This document shows positions 1 to 11,900 of a stretch of DNA of 64,000 nt, one piece after another; position 1 is the first letter of the stretch, and every line of letters starts with the position of its first letter. Below the pieces are notes generated by a model that did not search any database, was not told the DNA's origin, and saw only the letters and a program-made list of their open reading frames with translations. This stretch comes from Anticarsia gemmatalis. Taxonomy: Eukaryota > Arthropoda > Insecta > Lepidoptera > Erebidae. The position numbers and the translations under genes are program-made. Location of the stretch: contig NC_134770.1 of assembly GCF_050436995.1 (NCBI RefSeq), positions 7,636,501-7,700,500 of the forward strand, given 5' to 3'.

Positions 1-219
1 GAATGGGTTATAATTTTCCCCGTTTCTGTAACATTTTTTACTGATGCACTGCTCCTATTGGTCTCAGCGTGATGATATATAGCCTATAGCCTTCCTCGAT
101 AAATGGGCTATACAATACTGAATTTTTTTTTTTAAATCGGACAGGTAGTTCCTGATATTATTGCGTTGAAGCAAACAAACAAACAAACAAACTCTTCAGC
201 CTTATAATATAAGTATAGA
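1..219 (-). mobile_element. Helitron-like element (Lep1 type), cut by the window edge
   Basis: Read on the minus strand it starts TCTATACTTATATTATAAGG, then a (GTTT)n tract, then the body shared by the other copies. The 3' hairpin end lies outside the window. Confidence 0.75.
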
Positions 220-317
220 TTATTTCTCAAAAAGCAAAAGCATTACTCCCGATTACATAAGACTATCATTGGTAATGCTAATGCCTGCTCCGTGATGTTA
301 TGCATTATTTTACTCAC

Positions 318-2063
318 CCTTAAAAACTCATCAGTGCCACCAAAAACGTTGATCCTTCCATCTCCTTTCCTCTGCACCCCATCAGTCAGTTTGACATTAG
401 CCAGACAGTACTGGGTGGATATCTTCGGATCCTGGGCTAAGGCAGGCGCTTGCATGCACTGGTCGTAATGACCTAGACTGTGTTTGGATGCGTAGAAAAC
501 GCCGGTGGGGTTTTGGATGGAGTTCCAAACTGGAAAAAATCATCACATTAGGAGGTTATATGTACTGGGAATTATGAATAAAAATATGTAGCAAGAGATA
601 ATTTAAAAAAATATTATTACACCAATTATTTTGAAAAAATTTTTGCTTTTAGCTATTCTGTTATATACTGTTTAGTTTTATGTAACGGATGTTAGTTGCT
701 TATAATTTTTTTATGTTATAGAATACAGAAAATTATTTTCTACATAGCAGCGTATTAAAGGCCTTGTTTCAGAACTAAACCATACTTGCTAATGTAAATT
801 CAAAATATCTATCTATCTCGTTTACGCCATCGCTGCAAAATTGAATGAAGAAGTAAACACAGTTATTGTGTTATGTGTGTCCCACTGCTGGGCAAGGGTC
901 TCCTCCCGTATTTGGGAGGGAGGTGTTATATAATATTTTTATTATACTTACTCCACACAGCCCATAATGTCTGGTTCTTCACGCTGTTTAATATAAACAG
1001 GGTGTCTTTTAAACATTGTGTACCATCTTGAGGCCACGTCTGGTCTTCCAATTCTTCAATCAGAAGGTCAACTTGCGTCTTCCTTACTAAAGATTCCGTT
1101 GATACAAAACCTGAAACATATTTTATTCAAAAACCATTGTCACACTAAAGAATCCAAAATTTTGATGTTTTTTGCTCATTGCGCCAAAAATAATGGACCG
1201 ATTTTGATGAAATTTAGTGAATAGGCAGTTCATAAGCTAGATAAACACTTACCCCGGAAAATCTTTTCACATGAACAATATCGTGAGCTATTTAGTAATG
1301 GAGTAATAAACGTCAATGTACAATCTATGTGAACTAAAGAAATCATTGCTAAAGGGTTATTTAATATAACAAAATCCCCAAGGAAAAAAGAATAAATAAT
1401 CATATTTTGCATCACGCAAAACTACTACGAATACATTAAAATATTTTAGTTTCGTACAGGTACCAAACCCATGGTGCTCTTTGCAAACTACCATATTAAC
1501 ATTTGTGCAATCACTGTCATACTTAAATCAAATAATAGTTTTTTTAAATTCCATATTTATTTTCCTCAATCTATTTTTTGATGTTTCCGCCAATCTGTCT
1601 TGAATATGCAAATTAATTGTCAACATTTGGTTTAGCACTAGTCAAATAATAATGCTAAGTGGGTAAATTTTGACTAATTTTTTGATAGCACACGATGACG
1701 CTAAGCCTAGACCGATCTAATTAATTATTTGCTGATAAACAAAACATAACAGTCCCGGATTCTGTTCCCAAGTTGGGAAAACTTTTATCCTGCAGTTTAG
1801 ATGTATACGAAATACATGGTGTAAATAAAGAAACCTCTGTTTTCTTGACACAGGAATTGAACCCGTTACTATGTAGTTGACAAGCTTGGGTAATAGAAAA
1901 AGACCTTATTTTTTAACAAACTTAATCAACAAAAAAAAACAACAATATAGAAAAAACTATTAAACAAAAAAATCTTATTTTAAAATATATAAAATATAAT
2001 AATATACTCACATATGAACAAACACGATGAAAACAATAAAATAAAAGCACTGTTTTTCAACAT
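318..2063 (-). CDS. Second NRF-6-like acyltransferase, 5' part only (three exons, 141 codons), runs off the left edge
   Basis: Exons on the minus strand are 2012-2063, 952-1110 and 318-529. Exon 1 begins MLKNSAFILLFSSCLFI, a signal peptide, in CAAAATG context. Exon 2 carries TQVDLLIEELEDQTW and ends KNQTLWAVW; exon 3 carries WNSIQNPTGVFYASKHSLGH and stops at a GTGAGT donor after DEFLR. All three lie in the N-terminal NRF domain. Exon 2 is 159 nt in both genes, exon 3 is 212 against 206 nt, and the phases (1, 1, 0) are identical, which proves common descent with the gene upstream. Residue identity is well under that of a recent copy, judged by eye at 40-45% in exon 2. The membrane acyltransferase domain should lie left of the window. 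There is no frame break in the visible part. Confidence 0.88.
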
Positions 2064-2177
2064 TTTGACACTATTTCAAAAATCATAAAAAATATTTTAC
2101 TTTTTCAACACACGTACACTCGCGTCGACTTTACGAGTTAAATTAAACGAGCAATGAAGCTCGAACACCTATAGTTA

Positions 2178-2310
2178 TATGTGTATTTAATAATGATCAC
2201 TTGTTCCAACAGTGAAGGAAAACATCGTGAGGAAACCTTGCACGCCTGAGAGTTGTTTAACACAGTTCTTGAAGGGATGCAAAGTCCCCAACCCGTATTT
2301 AACTAAATTT
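2178..2310 (+). mobile_element. SINE fragment upstream of the second NRF-like gene
   Basis: It contains TTGTTCCAACAGTGAAGGAA and GCAAAGTCCCCAACCCG, the middle of the same SINE family. It begins about 115 bp upstream of that gene's start codon and so may fall in or near its promoter. Confidence 0.6.
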
Positions 2311-2975
2311 AACTGTATTAAAATGATTAATTTTAATGTTCTTGCTTCTCCAACAAACACAAAATACGTGACTGATTTGTTCTGGTATCGAATCCGCGTC
2401 TTTCTTCTGGCAAAGTTACGTAAAGATGAATTTAACCACTGCGTTACGTGGATTGTATTTTTTTTTCAAACTCAAAGATATATTGTTTTTCTACTGCTAG
2501 TATTTTCCCAGATTGGGAAAATGAGGTCTTAGTCAGACCACAACTAAATGGGAACTATGCACCCCTTCAAGATTTTTTTTGGATTTTTTTTGCTAAAGAT
2601 GTTTTTTCTTACTTCACATTAACGCTAATAGTTTTAATTTAGAAAAACCTCAATTTATATCATAGACAATTAGGAAATTTTTTGTTTCATATTCATAAAG
2701 CATTGAAAATTTTAAGATTTTGGAAAAATAATTTTGCAAAACAAATTAATCATGTTAATTTGTCATTGTTTGTAGACAAATTACATTACATTGAATATAG
2801 TTTTTTGCAAAAATAAAATAATAAAAGTATTTTGTCACCGTTTTCCTGTTGACTAGTTATTTTTCGTGGATCCGTTCACATAATTTATATCACAAAAAAT
2901 ATATGAAATCTTTCTTGACACAGTAAGTCAGTCTGTCAATTACAGTTTTATAATTTAAGCTAGAACCAGAATTAA

Positions 2976-3149
2976 TGTATAACAGATTACGGGAATTAAC
3001 GCGAACACGCATTTTACCTTAAAATGCCTAACGTTTGGGCGCAGGTTGCACTCGCCGTGGTCCGCAGGCTGCAGTGCAACCTGCGCCGAAACGTTACGCA
3101 TTTTAAGGTAAAATGCGTGTTCGCGTTAATTCCCGTATTCTATTATACA
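2976..3149. mobile_element. Palindromic MITE with TTAA flanks (piggyBac-type target)
   Basis: The whole 174 bp folds into one hairpin. Arms start TGTATAACAGATTACGGGAA and TGTATAATAGAATACGGGAA and pair for about 70 bp around a centre near 3062. TTAA is present on both sides (2972-2975, 3150-3153), as expected for piggyBac-like insertion. It has no coding capacity. It lies 0.9 kb upstream of the second NRF-like gene. Confidence 0.7.
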
Positions 3150-4863
3150 TTAAACATGCAACGGGAGAGTTTAAAAGTTATTACCAGAATTAAGTTTAGA
3201 GATAGTTAAAGACCCGGAGTAAAAATAAAGTCATTATTTAAAAAAAAGCCCCCTTAATTTACTGAATTAGGAAATTAAATAAACTGTAAGTACAAGCAGA
3301 GCTAGCCGTTTATATTTTGTATAATTAGAAGCTGTTTTTTATCTGAAACTAAATTGGTTTAGCAGTTTTGTAGGTAACGATGCACATAATATAGTTCAAA
3401 TAAAGTTTGAAATTACTTCATCTATATATTAAACTACGTTAGTATTTTGAGCTACAGACGGACATATTTATTGTAATGTATAAGAAAATGCAATTTACCT
3501 ATTTCATGGCGACATTGTTTATTTAAATCTCAAAATATTATAATTAGTGTTATTTAAATTTTATAACATTTCGTAATACTATATTTCTAGAAATTGCAGT
3601 AAGACGATCAAACTTGAAGTTGCAGTTGTCTTTTAACTAGCTGTGTACCGTGGCTTTGATTGCATTATTATATTAGAAAATCTCTAATCTGCTTTTCTTA
3701 TTTCAACCGTTCACTCTGGAAAAGACCAGGAAGGCTGACCCCACTACCATATGGGATTCATAGCATGTAAGAGAGAGAAAGAGAGACTCTCATTGCTGGA
3801 CAAGAGTCTCCTCACGAAAGGGGGTAATGGTTGGGCTTGAATCTACCAGCGGTATGCTCTTCAGAAACCCGTTTTCAGGCGTAAAGCCAGTGACAGATAA
3901 TTTTCTTAATCGAAGGCCTTTTGGACATGTTTTTCTTATTAGCAACATATTTTTTCCGATCGGACTAGCTGTTTTTGAGATGAACACGATCAAACAAACA
4001 ATCTCATTTAAACATTCTGTTTTAAAAGATTAGTTAAGATAACTAGTTCCCATGGATTTACGACCAAAAGTTAGGTTATGTAATTACTTCTATAATTGTT
4101 TAATATTTTAGTTCCTACCTATTAAAGTTGACATTTTATTTTTTTTAAGAGGTTTTTGACATTTTATTAGTATATTTAGATTCTTTGAATAACATCAGAA
4201 AACTTGCCGAGGTGATCGCAATGTCTTATTTTCTTTTTTTTTGTAAGAACATGACAAAAAACATTTGCATTTATAATATTTATGCAATAGAAGCTAGCAT
4301 CCAGACATCATAATAAAATAACTTACCTTACCCTACCTTGTAAAAATTGCAATGCCTGAAAAAGGTTACTAAGTTTGTCACTACCCTAATATAAGATCCT
4401 TTTGTATATATAACTTAGAAAGCAATCAATTATTTGAAATACTTATAACAAAAAAACAAAAGATACCTACTTATCATGTACATTATGTTATAATTGTGTA
4501 TAGAAATGCGATAAAACTTATAGATTATTGTATTAATACATTGCACTGATTGAGAACACGCAATATTTACATTAATAACCAATAGGGGATTGGCACTGTA
4601 ACTCCTAAACACAGGCTACCTAGTAGCCTCTCTAGGAAAACAGTACACCACCCATCTTTATTGTAGACTTCATTTTATTGTCGATTTTTAATCAATTGTT
4701 ATTGTATCATACACATAATATCTTGTAACTATACCATGTAAGCTACAATCTAATTTCATGAATAAAGTTTTTATTATTATTATTATTACTTATGAAAATA
4801 GGCTTGCTGTCTATTGGGACTGTAAATAGGGAAACGCGGTTTAATTCAAACTACTATTGTAAA

Positions 4864-5117
4864 TCTATACTATTATTATAAAGCTGAAGAGTTTGTTTGT
4901 TTGTTTGTTTAAACGCGCTAATCTCAAGAACTACTGGCCCGTTTTGAAAATTTCTTTCAGTGTTAGATAGTCTATTTATCGAGGAAGGTTATAGGCTATA
5001 TATCATCACGCTACTACCAAAAGGAACAGAGTACCAGTGAAAAATGTTACAAAAACGGGAAAAATTTTGACCCATTCTCTCTTATGTGATGCAAGCGAAG
5101 TTGCGCGGGTCAGCTAG
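4864..5117 (+). mobile_element. Non-autonomous Helitron-like element (Lep1 type), complete
   Basis: It starts TCTATACTATTATTATAAAG after an A and ends GCGCGGGTCAGCTAG before a T. The palindrome GCAAGCGAAGTTGCGC just inside the end is the terminal hairpin. A TC start, a hairpin and a CTAG end at an A/T target are Helitron hallmarks. It lies between the two NRF-like genes. Confidence 0.8.
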
Positions 5118-5399
5118 TTTTCTAATATAAATCATTAAAATCGTACAGGAAATTACCTAACCCGGGATCAAAGTTGGGTCTCCTTAATAGATTGGATCAG
5201 CATTTAGATACACTATTGACCTTGCCTCATGAGGGAAAAACTAGCTATACCTTAAAAAAAAAACTAATTTTGAATTAGTATGCAAAACCTTTGTTTAATG
5301 CTTGTACTGTTTATGATAATGTTGTTTGTACAATTCTTGTGTTCGCGGAAAAACACACATTTCAACAAAATCATCATCGTTTGATCATTTAATGCTTAA

Positions 5400-5640
5400 A
5401 TTATGAATCATATCTTGTTTTGACTGGGACTTGAACCCACAAACTTTTGGCAAAAATAAAACATCGTGATAAAACCTTGCATGTCTAAAAATTGTTTGAT
5501 ACATCTTTTACATCTTTTTAGGGCATGCAACTAAGTCCCCAATCCGTACTTGGTCAGCGTAGTGGACTCAAGGCCTAATCCCGCTCCTGATTGGAGGTCC
5601 GGGAGACCCATGCCCGGCACTGGGATAATAATGCGTTAAT
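5400..5640 (+). mobile_element. SINE copy
   Basis: Head remnant GGGACTTGAACCCAC, then AAACATCGTGATAAAACCTT and the tail GGCACTGGGATAATAATGCG. It lies between the two NRF-like genes. Confidence 0.6.
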
Positions 5641-5670
5641 AAAACAAACAATTTTTTGTCTAAAAGAATC

Positions 5671-5676
5671 TTTATT
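5671..5676 (-). terminator. Candidate poly(A) signal AATAAA
   Basis: This is the first AATAAA on the minus strand after the TAG at 5961, giving a 3' UTR of about 300 nt. That UTR would contain the SINE fragment at 5795-5905. The position is plausible but unsupported by transcripts. Confidence 0.3.
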
Positions 5677-5794
5677 ATTTTAAAACAATCTACATTATTG
5701 TGCAAGAAATAATTCGGTGGTCTGGATATTACGATTTAAGACCTAAACTCCGAAATGGAAGTTACATAAATATAGTCCTATAGTTTATATAATA

Positions 5795-5905
5795 TGCCAA
5801 GTCTCCAACCCGTACTTGGCCAGCGTGGCGGACTCAAGGTCTAACCCCTCCCCCTCCATTGGGAGGAGACCCTTGCCCAGCAGTGGGACAGCAATTGGTT
5901 AAAAA
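5795..5905 (+). mobile_element. SINE tail fragment in the presumed 3' UTR
   Basis: GCCAAGTCTCCAACCCGTAC to AGCAGTGGGACAGCAATTGG; it starts 56 bp beyond the stop codon of the complete NRF-like gene. Confidence 0.65.
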
Positions 5906-5960
5906 AAAATAGTTTATATAGGACTGGATTTTAAGCACAAATCTGGATTTAGTCTAAAAA

Positions 5961-8900
5961 CTAATACTTAGTATAGGCGTTGATTGTGGTTGTTCTTTTC
6001 TGAACTCCTTCGATAATTTTCTCCTTGCCGTTCTTTATTAATTTATCCTCCTGATCTCCTATTTCTTCTTCCACTTTGTTATTTCTGTAGAAAAAAGAAA
6101 GAATAATTAATAAGTTACTTATTAACGTGGGACGCAATGTCATTGTTTAGGCTTAAAATTAAACCACTTCTTCATGTTGTTAGAAAACTCTAGCTTAGCA
6201 ATGGATGTAATTTATTTGTATATTAGTTTAAATAATCAGTCTTTACGTGCAAAAGCATGACTTGCCAATTTTTTATACGACACGCAGTTCGAGTTAAACT
6301 TAAAACAAATACAAATAACCATCCGTTAACTTATCGTATGGTTAGTGGTCAAATAGTGTCAACGTTGTTCAAGCCGCCCGAAGGCCTTCGACGTGACTTA
6401 ATGACTGTTATCTATATCAACAAACGGGATCGGCTTTGAACGTGCCATCGAAAGCACGAAGACTTTCAGTTTAGCGGTTACCCATTATAAATTGTCTGCG
6501 CTAAGGTTCCTTAACCAACCAATCGTTTAACGACAGATGAGCGGCTCAATATTAAGGGTTGAGATTAGTATTTTTTTTTGTTACAACATACCTGGAACTA
6601 GTTACAAGATTGACTATATTATTGAGGGGTGCTTCAACAAACAGCCACAGGAAAGCAGCAGCAGTAAAAGATAATACTGCGACTCCACTTGCGTATGTCA
6701 ACTGAAAATATAATATATATATAATTCTTCTGTAAGTGTATGTCACTGAACTTCTCTTAAACGACTGGACCGATTTTGATGATATTTTTTGTGTGTGTTC
6801 AAGGGAATCTGAGAATGGTTTAGATTATTAAAAAAAGTATTAAGTTTCAAATTAAAGACGTGTAGACAGGACAACGTCTGTCGGGTCCGCTAGTATAATA
6901 TAAGTTTGATTATTTTGACGTCATCGCCGTGACACTACTGATGTGCTGGGAGGTCGTTCGTTCAAATATTTGTTCGATCAAATAGTTGTTTCGGGTCTGG
7001 TTGTACTTTGTGTCCGTTGTTTGTGTGTTTGTCCCCGCGACACAAGAGCAATAGGGTAGTTGACTGGTTTAAAAAAAAAATATTAAACTTGTATTCGTAA
7101 AAGGTTCCTATTAAATGCCCAGTTGTAATTTTGCTGGTAAATAGTGTTGAAGTTGTAATAACTACAAACTGAAACATTTCATTAAGGCACTCATTTGATA
7201 CCAACGAAAATACGAAACTGTGACGTCACTACGTATTCCTATACTAAAATGTTTTTTGACATTTCATAAAGAGAAGTTGATTTGACTGGTAGTCATCTAC
7301 CCTATTGTTAGTGCCGGGATATTTGCAAAAAAAAAAATACTGATAAACGTAGGGTGTGTCAAACGACAGGTTTTATATAAATAAATATCATTGGACAACT
7401 CACACACGGTCATTTGATTCCAAACTAAGCAGAGCTTTTACTATGGTAACCAAATAACTGATAAACATACTTATATACTTCTAAATACATACTTATATAG
7501 ATAAATTGACATCCAGGCTCAGAACAAATACTCGTGCTCATCACTCAAAGATTTGTCCCGGGTGGGATTCGAACCCACCACACGCGGCGCTACGGTTGAT
7601 GCGGCGAGGTGACCGCTTAAACCATTGCGCCAAACGTGCAGTTAAGCAGTGAGCTGTACCTATGTATTTATCTAAGGTTAATTATAGATGGCGAATCATT
7701 ATATTTCACACACGTCTGTTTAAACCTTCAGGGATAATCAGTGTAGTGTTATGATTGTTATTCAATGTAAATAAATGACAAAGCAAAATTGACACGGAAA
7801 CCGACATTAGCCCTAATTCAAACGGCGAGAGTAAACAACTCATAATAATATTTAAACAATCAATGGATCTTATTTGAAATATTATACAAATATTATCCAG
7901 TTTTCGGGGATTTTTCTATTATAATATCATAGTTTATTTACTAAGCAATAATTCTTTGAATTACTACCGGACTTGTGCGACTTCGTCCGGGTATAGTACA
8001 GTTTTATCCCATCGATACTATTTACGTGGGAATTTTGATCCCATCGATCCCATACAAACCTTGTCTCACCAGTTAAAAACATATTAAAAAATGATTATCC
8101 AGTTTAGTTGTTCAAATGTTATGTGCGTACATACATTTTGGTAATATTTTTTTATTTATAAAGATTAACTACAGTAATTTAGTTAGGGTTAAGGTTTAGC
8201 TGCTCTTCTCATAAGGCTTTAACACTTTCCGAGCTAGTGATAAATTCAGTAATTGTAACGATTGTCCTAAGTGTCACCATTTGACCTAAATGAATAATAA
8301 ACCAGTAGTTCCTGAGATTGGCGCGTTCAAACAAACGAACAAACAAACTCTTCAGCTTTATAATATTAGTATAGATCTTAAAAAATTGTGACTATATAGG
8401 GGTTGAAATTGGGGGATGAAATAATTACCTCGGTCATAACACTGTGGTACATCAAGGCTCTCATGGAATAAGTATTTTGTTGTATGAACAATGCATGTGT
8501 TAAAAAAACTCCAAATGTCAATCTACTTAACACAGTAATGATATGAAGACTTGCTATTCTTCTTATTATATCTGAAAATAAATACAAAAATAATTAATTT
8601 GTATTCAATCTATATATATATTTATATCTTAAAGGTGACTGACTGACATAGTGATCTATCAACGCACAGCCCAAACTACTGGACGGATCGGGCTGGAATT
8701 TGGCATGCAGGTAGATGTTACGAATTTTGCCGGATAACTATCATTATATATTCATAAGATATTGTAGATAATTTACAATATTATCTGCCATCCCGTCATA
8801 GATTGTCAAGTTTAAGTTTGAAAATCATTATATGATGCATATTGCATACCTAGTCATTTTGATTGCTACTTACATTTTAAAATGATGAAACAAAATCAAA

Positions 8901-11900
8901 TAAGTTTGTGAAAAGGATTGCAACAGCATTTTTGATTTTTGTTTTTTTAAATATATTCAATGTTAGAATTGACCTCTCTACAGATTTATTATAATGCACA
9001 GATTTTACTGCCTCTGTGGCGCAGTCGGTAGTGTACCGAGCTGATAATGAGGTCTCGAGTTTGATTCACCCACGTTAATAAGAAATAAATAAATTTAACC
9101 CACTAATATCCCACTGCCGGGTAAGGGTCTCCTCCCGTAATGAGGGAAGGGTTAGGCCTTGAGTCCACCACGCTGGCCAAGAGCGGGTTGGGGACTTTGC
9201 ATGCCCTCAATAAATGTATTTAACAAATTTTAGGCATGCAAGGTTTCATCACGATGTTTTCCTTCACTCGGCTAATATAAATAAGTAATGGGTAATTGCA
9301 AAGTATTTACCAATACTTCCATATTCAACAGCTCCCACAATCAGGCACACAGCGATTGACAGCATCATCTTGCTAAATGCTACAAAGAGCAGAGGACTAA
9401 TGACGTCATTACTATGACACCAAGACGACGCCGACGCTGGCACTTTGAATACAAGTATATAACCTGCAGATAGCAAGATAATTGACCATTCCTGAAAAAA
9501 AAAGACCCATTAATGTTCCATGGCAAGAGTCTTCTCCCGTCATAAAGGAGATGTTAGGCCTTGAGTCCCCCACGCTGGCCAAGTGCGGGTTGGGGACTTT
9601 GCATACCATCAAGAACTGTTTTCAAGAAATTACCAGTTTATGCAAGGTTGCATCACGTTTTCCTTCACTGTTCGAACAAATGATAATTATTTCTAATACA
9701 CACATAACTTTGAAAAGTCATTGGAGGTACTAACTTATACCACTCGGATTTCACTTCTCTGTGATAGCCGAAATAAATTATGTATGTATGTATGTAAAAC
9801 AAAAAAAGTTACCTTGGACAGTATTCTTCTATTATTGACAGGTTTGTACATAACCAGTATGTACCCCATAGCCATTCCTATGAGATATGGGACCCCTCTG
9901 CTGTAACTCTTTATATACAACTTAAGAAACATTTCATTCGTTGGAAAATCGAAAAGTTTTCTGAAATGAAACATTTAGTAGACTTAAATCAACTATGCAA
10001 GATTATCACAATTTTTCTCTCAGAAATCTATACTAATTATATAATTGTAGAGTTTGTTTGTTTGTTTGAACGCGCTAATCTCAGGAACTAATGGTGCGAA
10101 TTGAAAAAATATTTTATTTTTGGATAGCTAATTATTATGGAAAGCTATAATAACATCACGTTAAGACCAATAGGAGCAGAGGATCAGTAATTTTTATTTC
10201 AAAAATAGGATAAAATATGACCTATTCTCTCTTTTGTGACGTAAGCAAAGCAGTGCGAGTCAGCTAGTTAGAAATTAACATAAAAAAATATTCAACTTAC
10301 TCGATATTATCAGGTAGTAGCATAGCTGGTAATTGGTGCCAATAAGTAACAAATACTGGTACAATTAGTGACAAAATTGACACTAATACGGTAACGAACT
10401 TTGCCATGCGAATGTTTTTGGTCCATAGTACGTAGAGTAATGTACCCATGACTGCGAGTTGGTAGTCACATGGGATGTGCCAGGCTACTATAGGAGTCTG
10501 AAAGAATATAGCACGTTAGTTAAATTGATTGCCTGTGTGCGGGTCGGTAGTGTATTCGACTGCTAATCATTATCAAAAAGTACGTTTGACTGAACAACAT
10601 GGGATTAGGTTAGAGAGCGATTCTTTTGATACTGTGCGAGTGTGATGCTTTAGGAAGGAAATGGAGCTTCTAGGATGAGGTTACCCTAAACCAGAAGACT
10701 ACAGGTTGTTTCCGATGAGGTGCATACTCTGCCCCCTAACGTCTAAAGTAGCGAAGGAGGGGGTGACACAAAGGATCAGGAATGGTCGTAGTGTCAGCCA
10801 GGCATTAACTGGCCCCTACCCCTAAGATAACCGTTTTTAATGTCCCGAATACAGATCGATTCTATATCATAAAATGTTTCCGACGATCACAAGGTCTCAC
10901 ATTCGATTCTCAAGTCGACAATAGTCTGCTTTCCGTAGAATAGTTCTGTTTAGTCATAAAACCTCTTCTATTCTTAAAGTCGGGTATAAAGTAATACTTA
11001 CTATAAATTGACTGTCTATTATATTATTTAGCATCAGCACAGCCCATAGCCAGCTCTTCTCACTCTTCTGTTGTTCCCTTCCAGCAAATCTTTGCCACAG
11101 AGGTCCGTCTCCAGTATACATGGATACAAACATCACGTAAAATATTATTATTGAAAATGAACCTATGAACCTGAAAATTAAAAAATGGTTTTGTAGTGTA
11201 TATAACGCCGACGGTTGTGATATGAAATTATATTAAAATGCAAAAAGAAACACGTTTCTTATGTGGAACCCATTGAATATTAATTTCATTCTGTTTAAAA
11301 TTTGTTGTTAAAGCAACAGAAATACATCATTTTGGTTCATGAAGAATAGCCTAATGTAAGCCTAATCAAAGTGTTTATTCATTTTAGGTCAAATGTTGAT
11401 ACTCATGATAGTCGTTACAATTATTCTACTGTATTCTGATCACCAGTACTATACTCCTAGCTAGCAAGAATCTCACGGTCATTCTATACAATCGTCAAGT
11501 GCTATACAATGTTGTTGATACAATAATCAATGCCTCCGCGGCGCAGTGGTTTAAGTCACCAAGCTGCTACCATTGCGTCGGGAGGTCGTGGGTTAGATTC
11601 CCACACGGAAGAATTATTTGTGTGATCCACAAATAATTGTTTCGGGTCTGGTTGTACTTTGTGTCTGTTGTTTGTATATTTGTAAAAGTCCTCGTGATAC
11701 AAGAGCAATTCTTAGTGCGGGAGTTGTCACAAAAAAAGGAATCAATTATGGATGTTATCCCGTGTTTATACAATATTGGCTACGGAATGGTAAAAAGTAC
11801 TATATATTAATCTGTTTCTTACCTAAAATACCGACTGACAACGGAAACCCAAGGGTTTTTCTTCTTCTCCATCAAACCTTTGATGAGGAATAATCCTGAC

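Larger units (their letters stand above)
2064..5960. other. Spacer between the tandem NRF-like genes
   Basis: It holds a SINE fragment (2178), the TTAA-flanked MITE (2976), a GAGA-rich stretch near 3770, a Helitron (4864) and SINE copies (5400, 5795). No coding exon is seen. Stretches 3155-3785 and 3860-4860 show nothing I recognise beyond AT-rich sequence and a (TTA)n run near 4775-4790. Confidence 0.6.

Noticed and set aside
4336..4350. Minus-strand AAG|GTAAGT as a ratchet point
   Set aside because: No pyrimidine tract precedes it on the minus strand.
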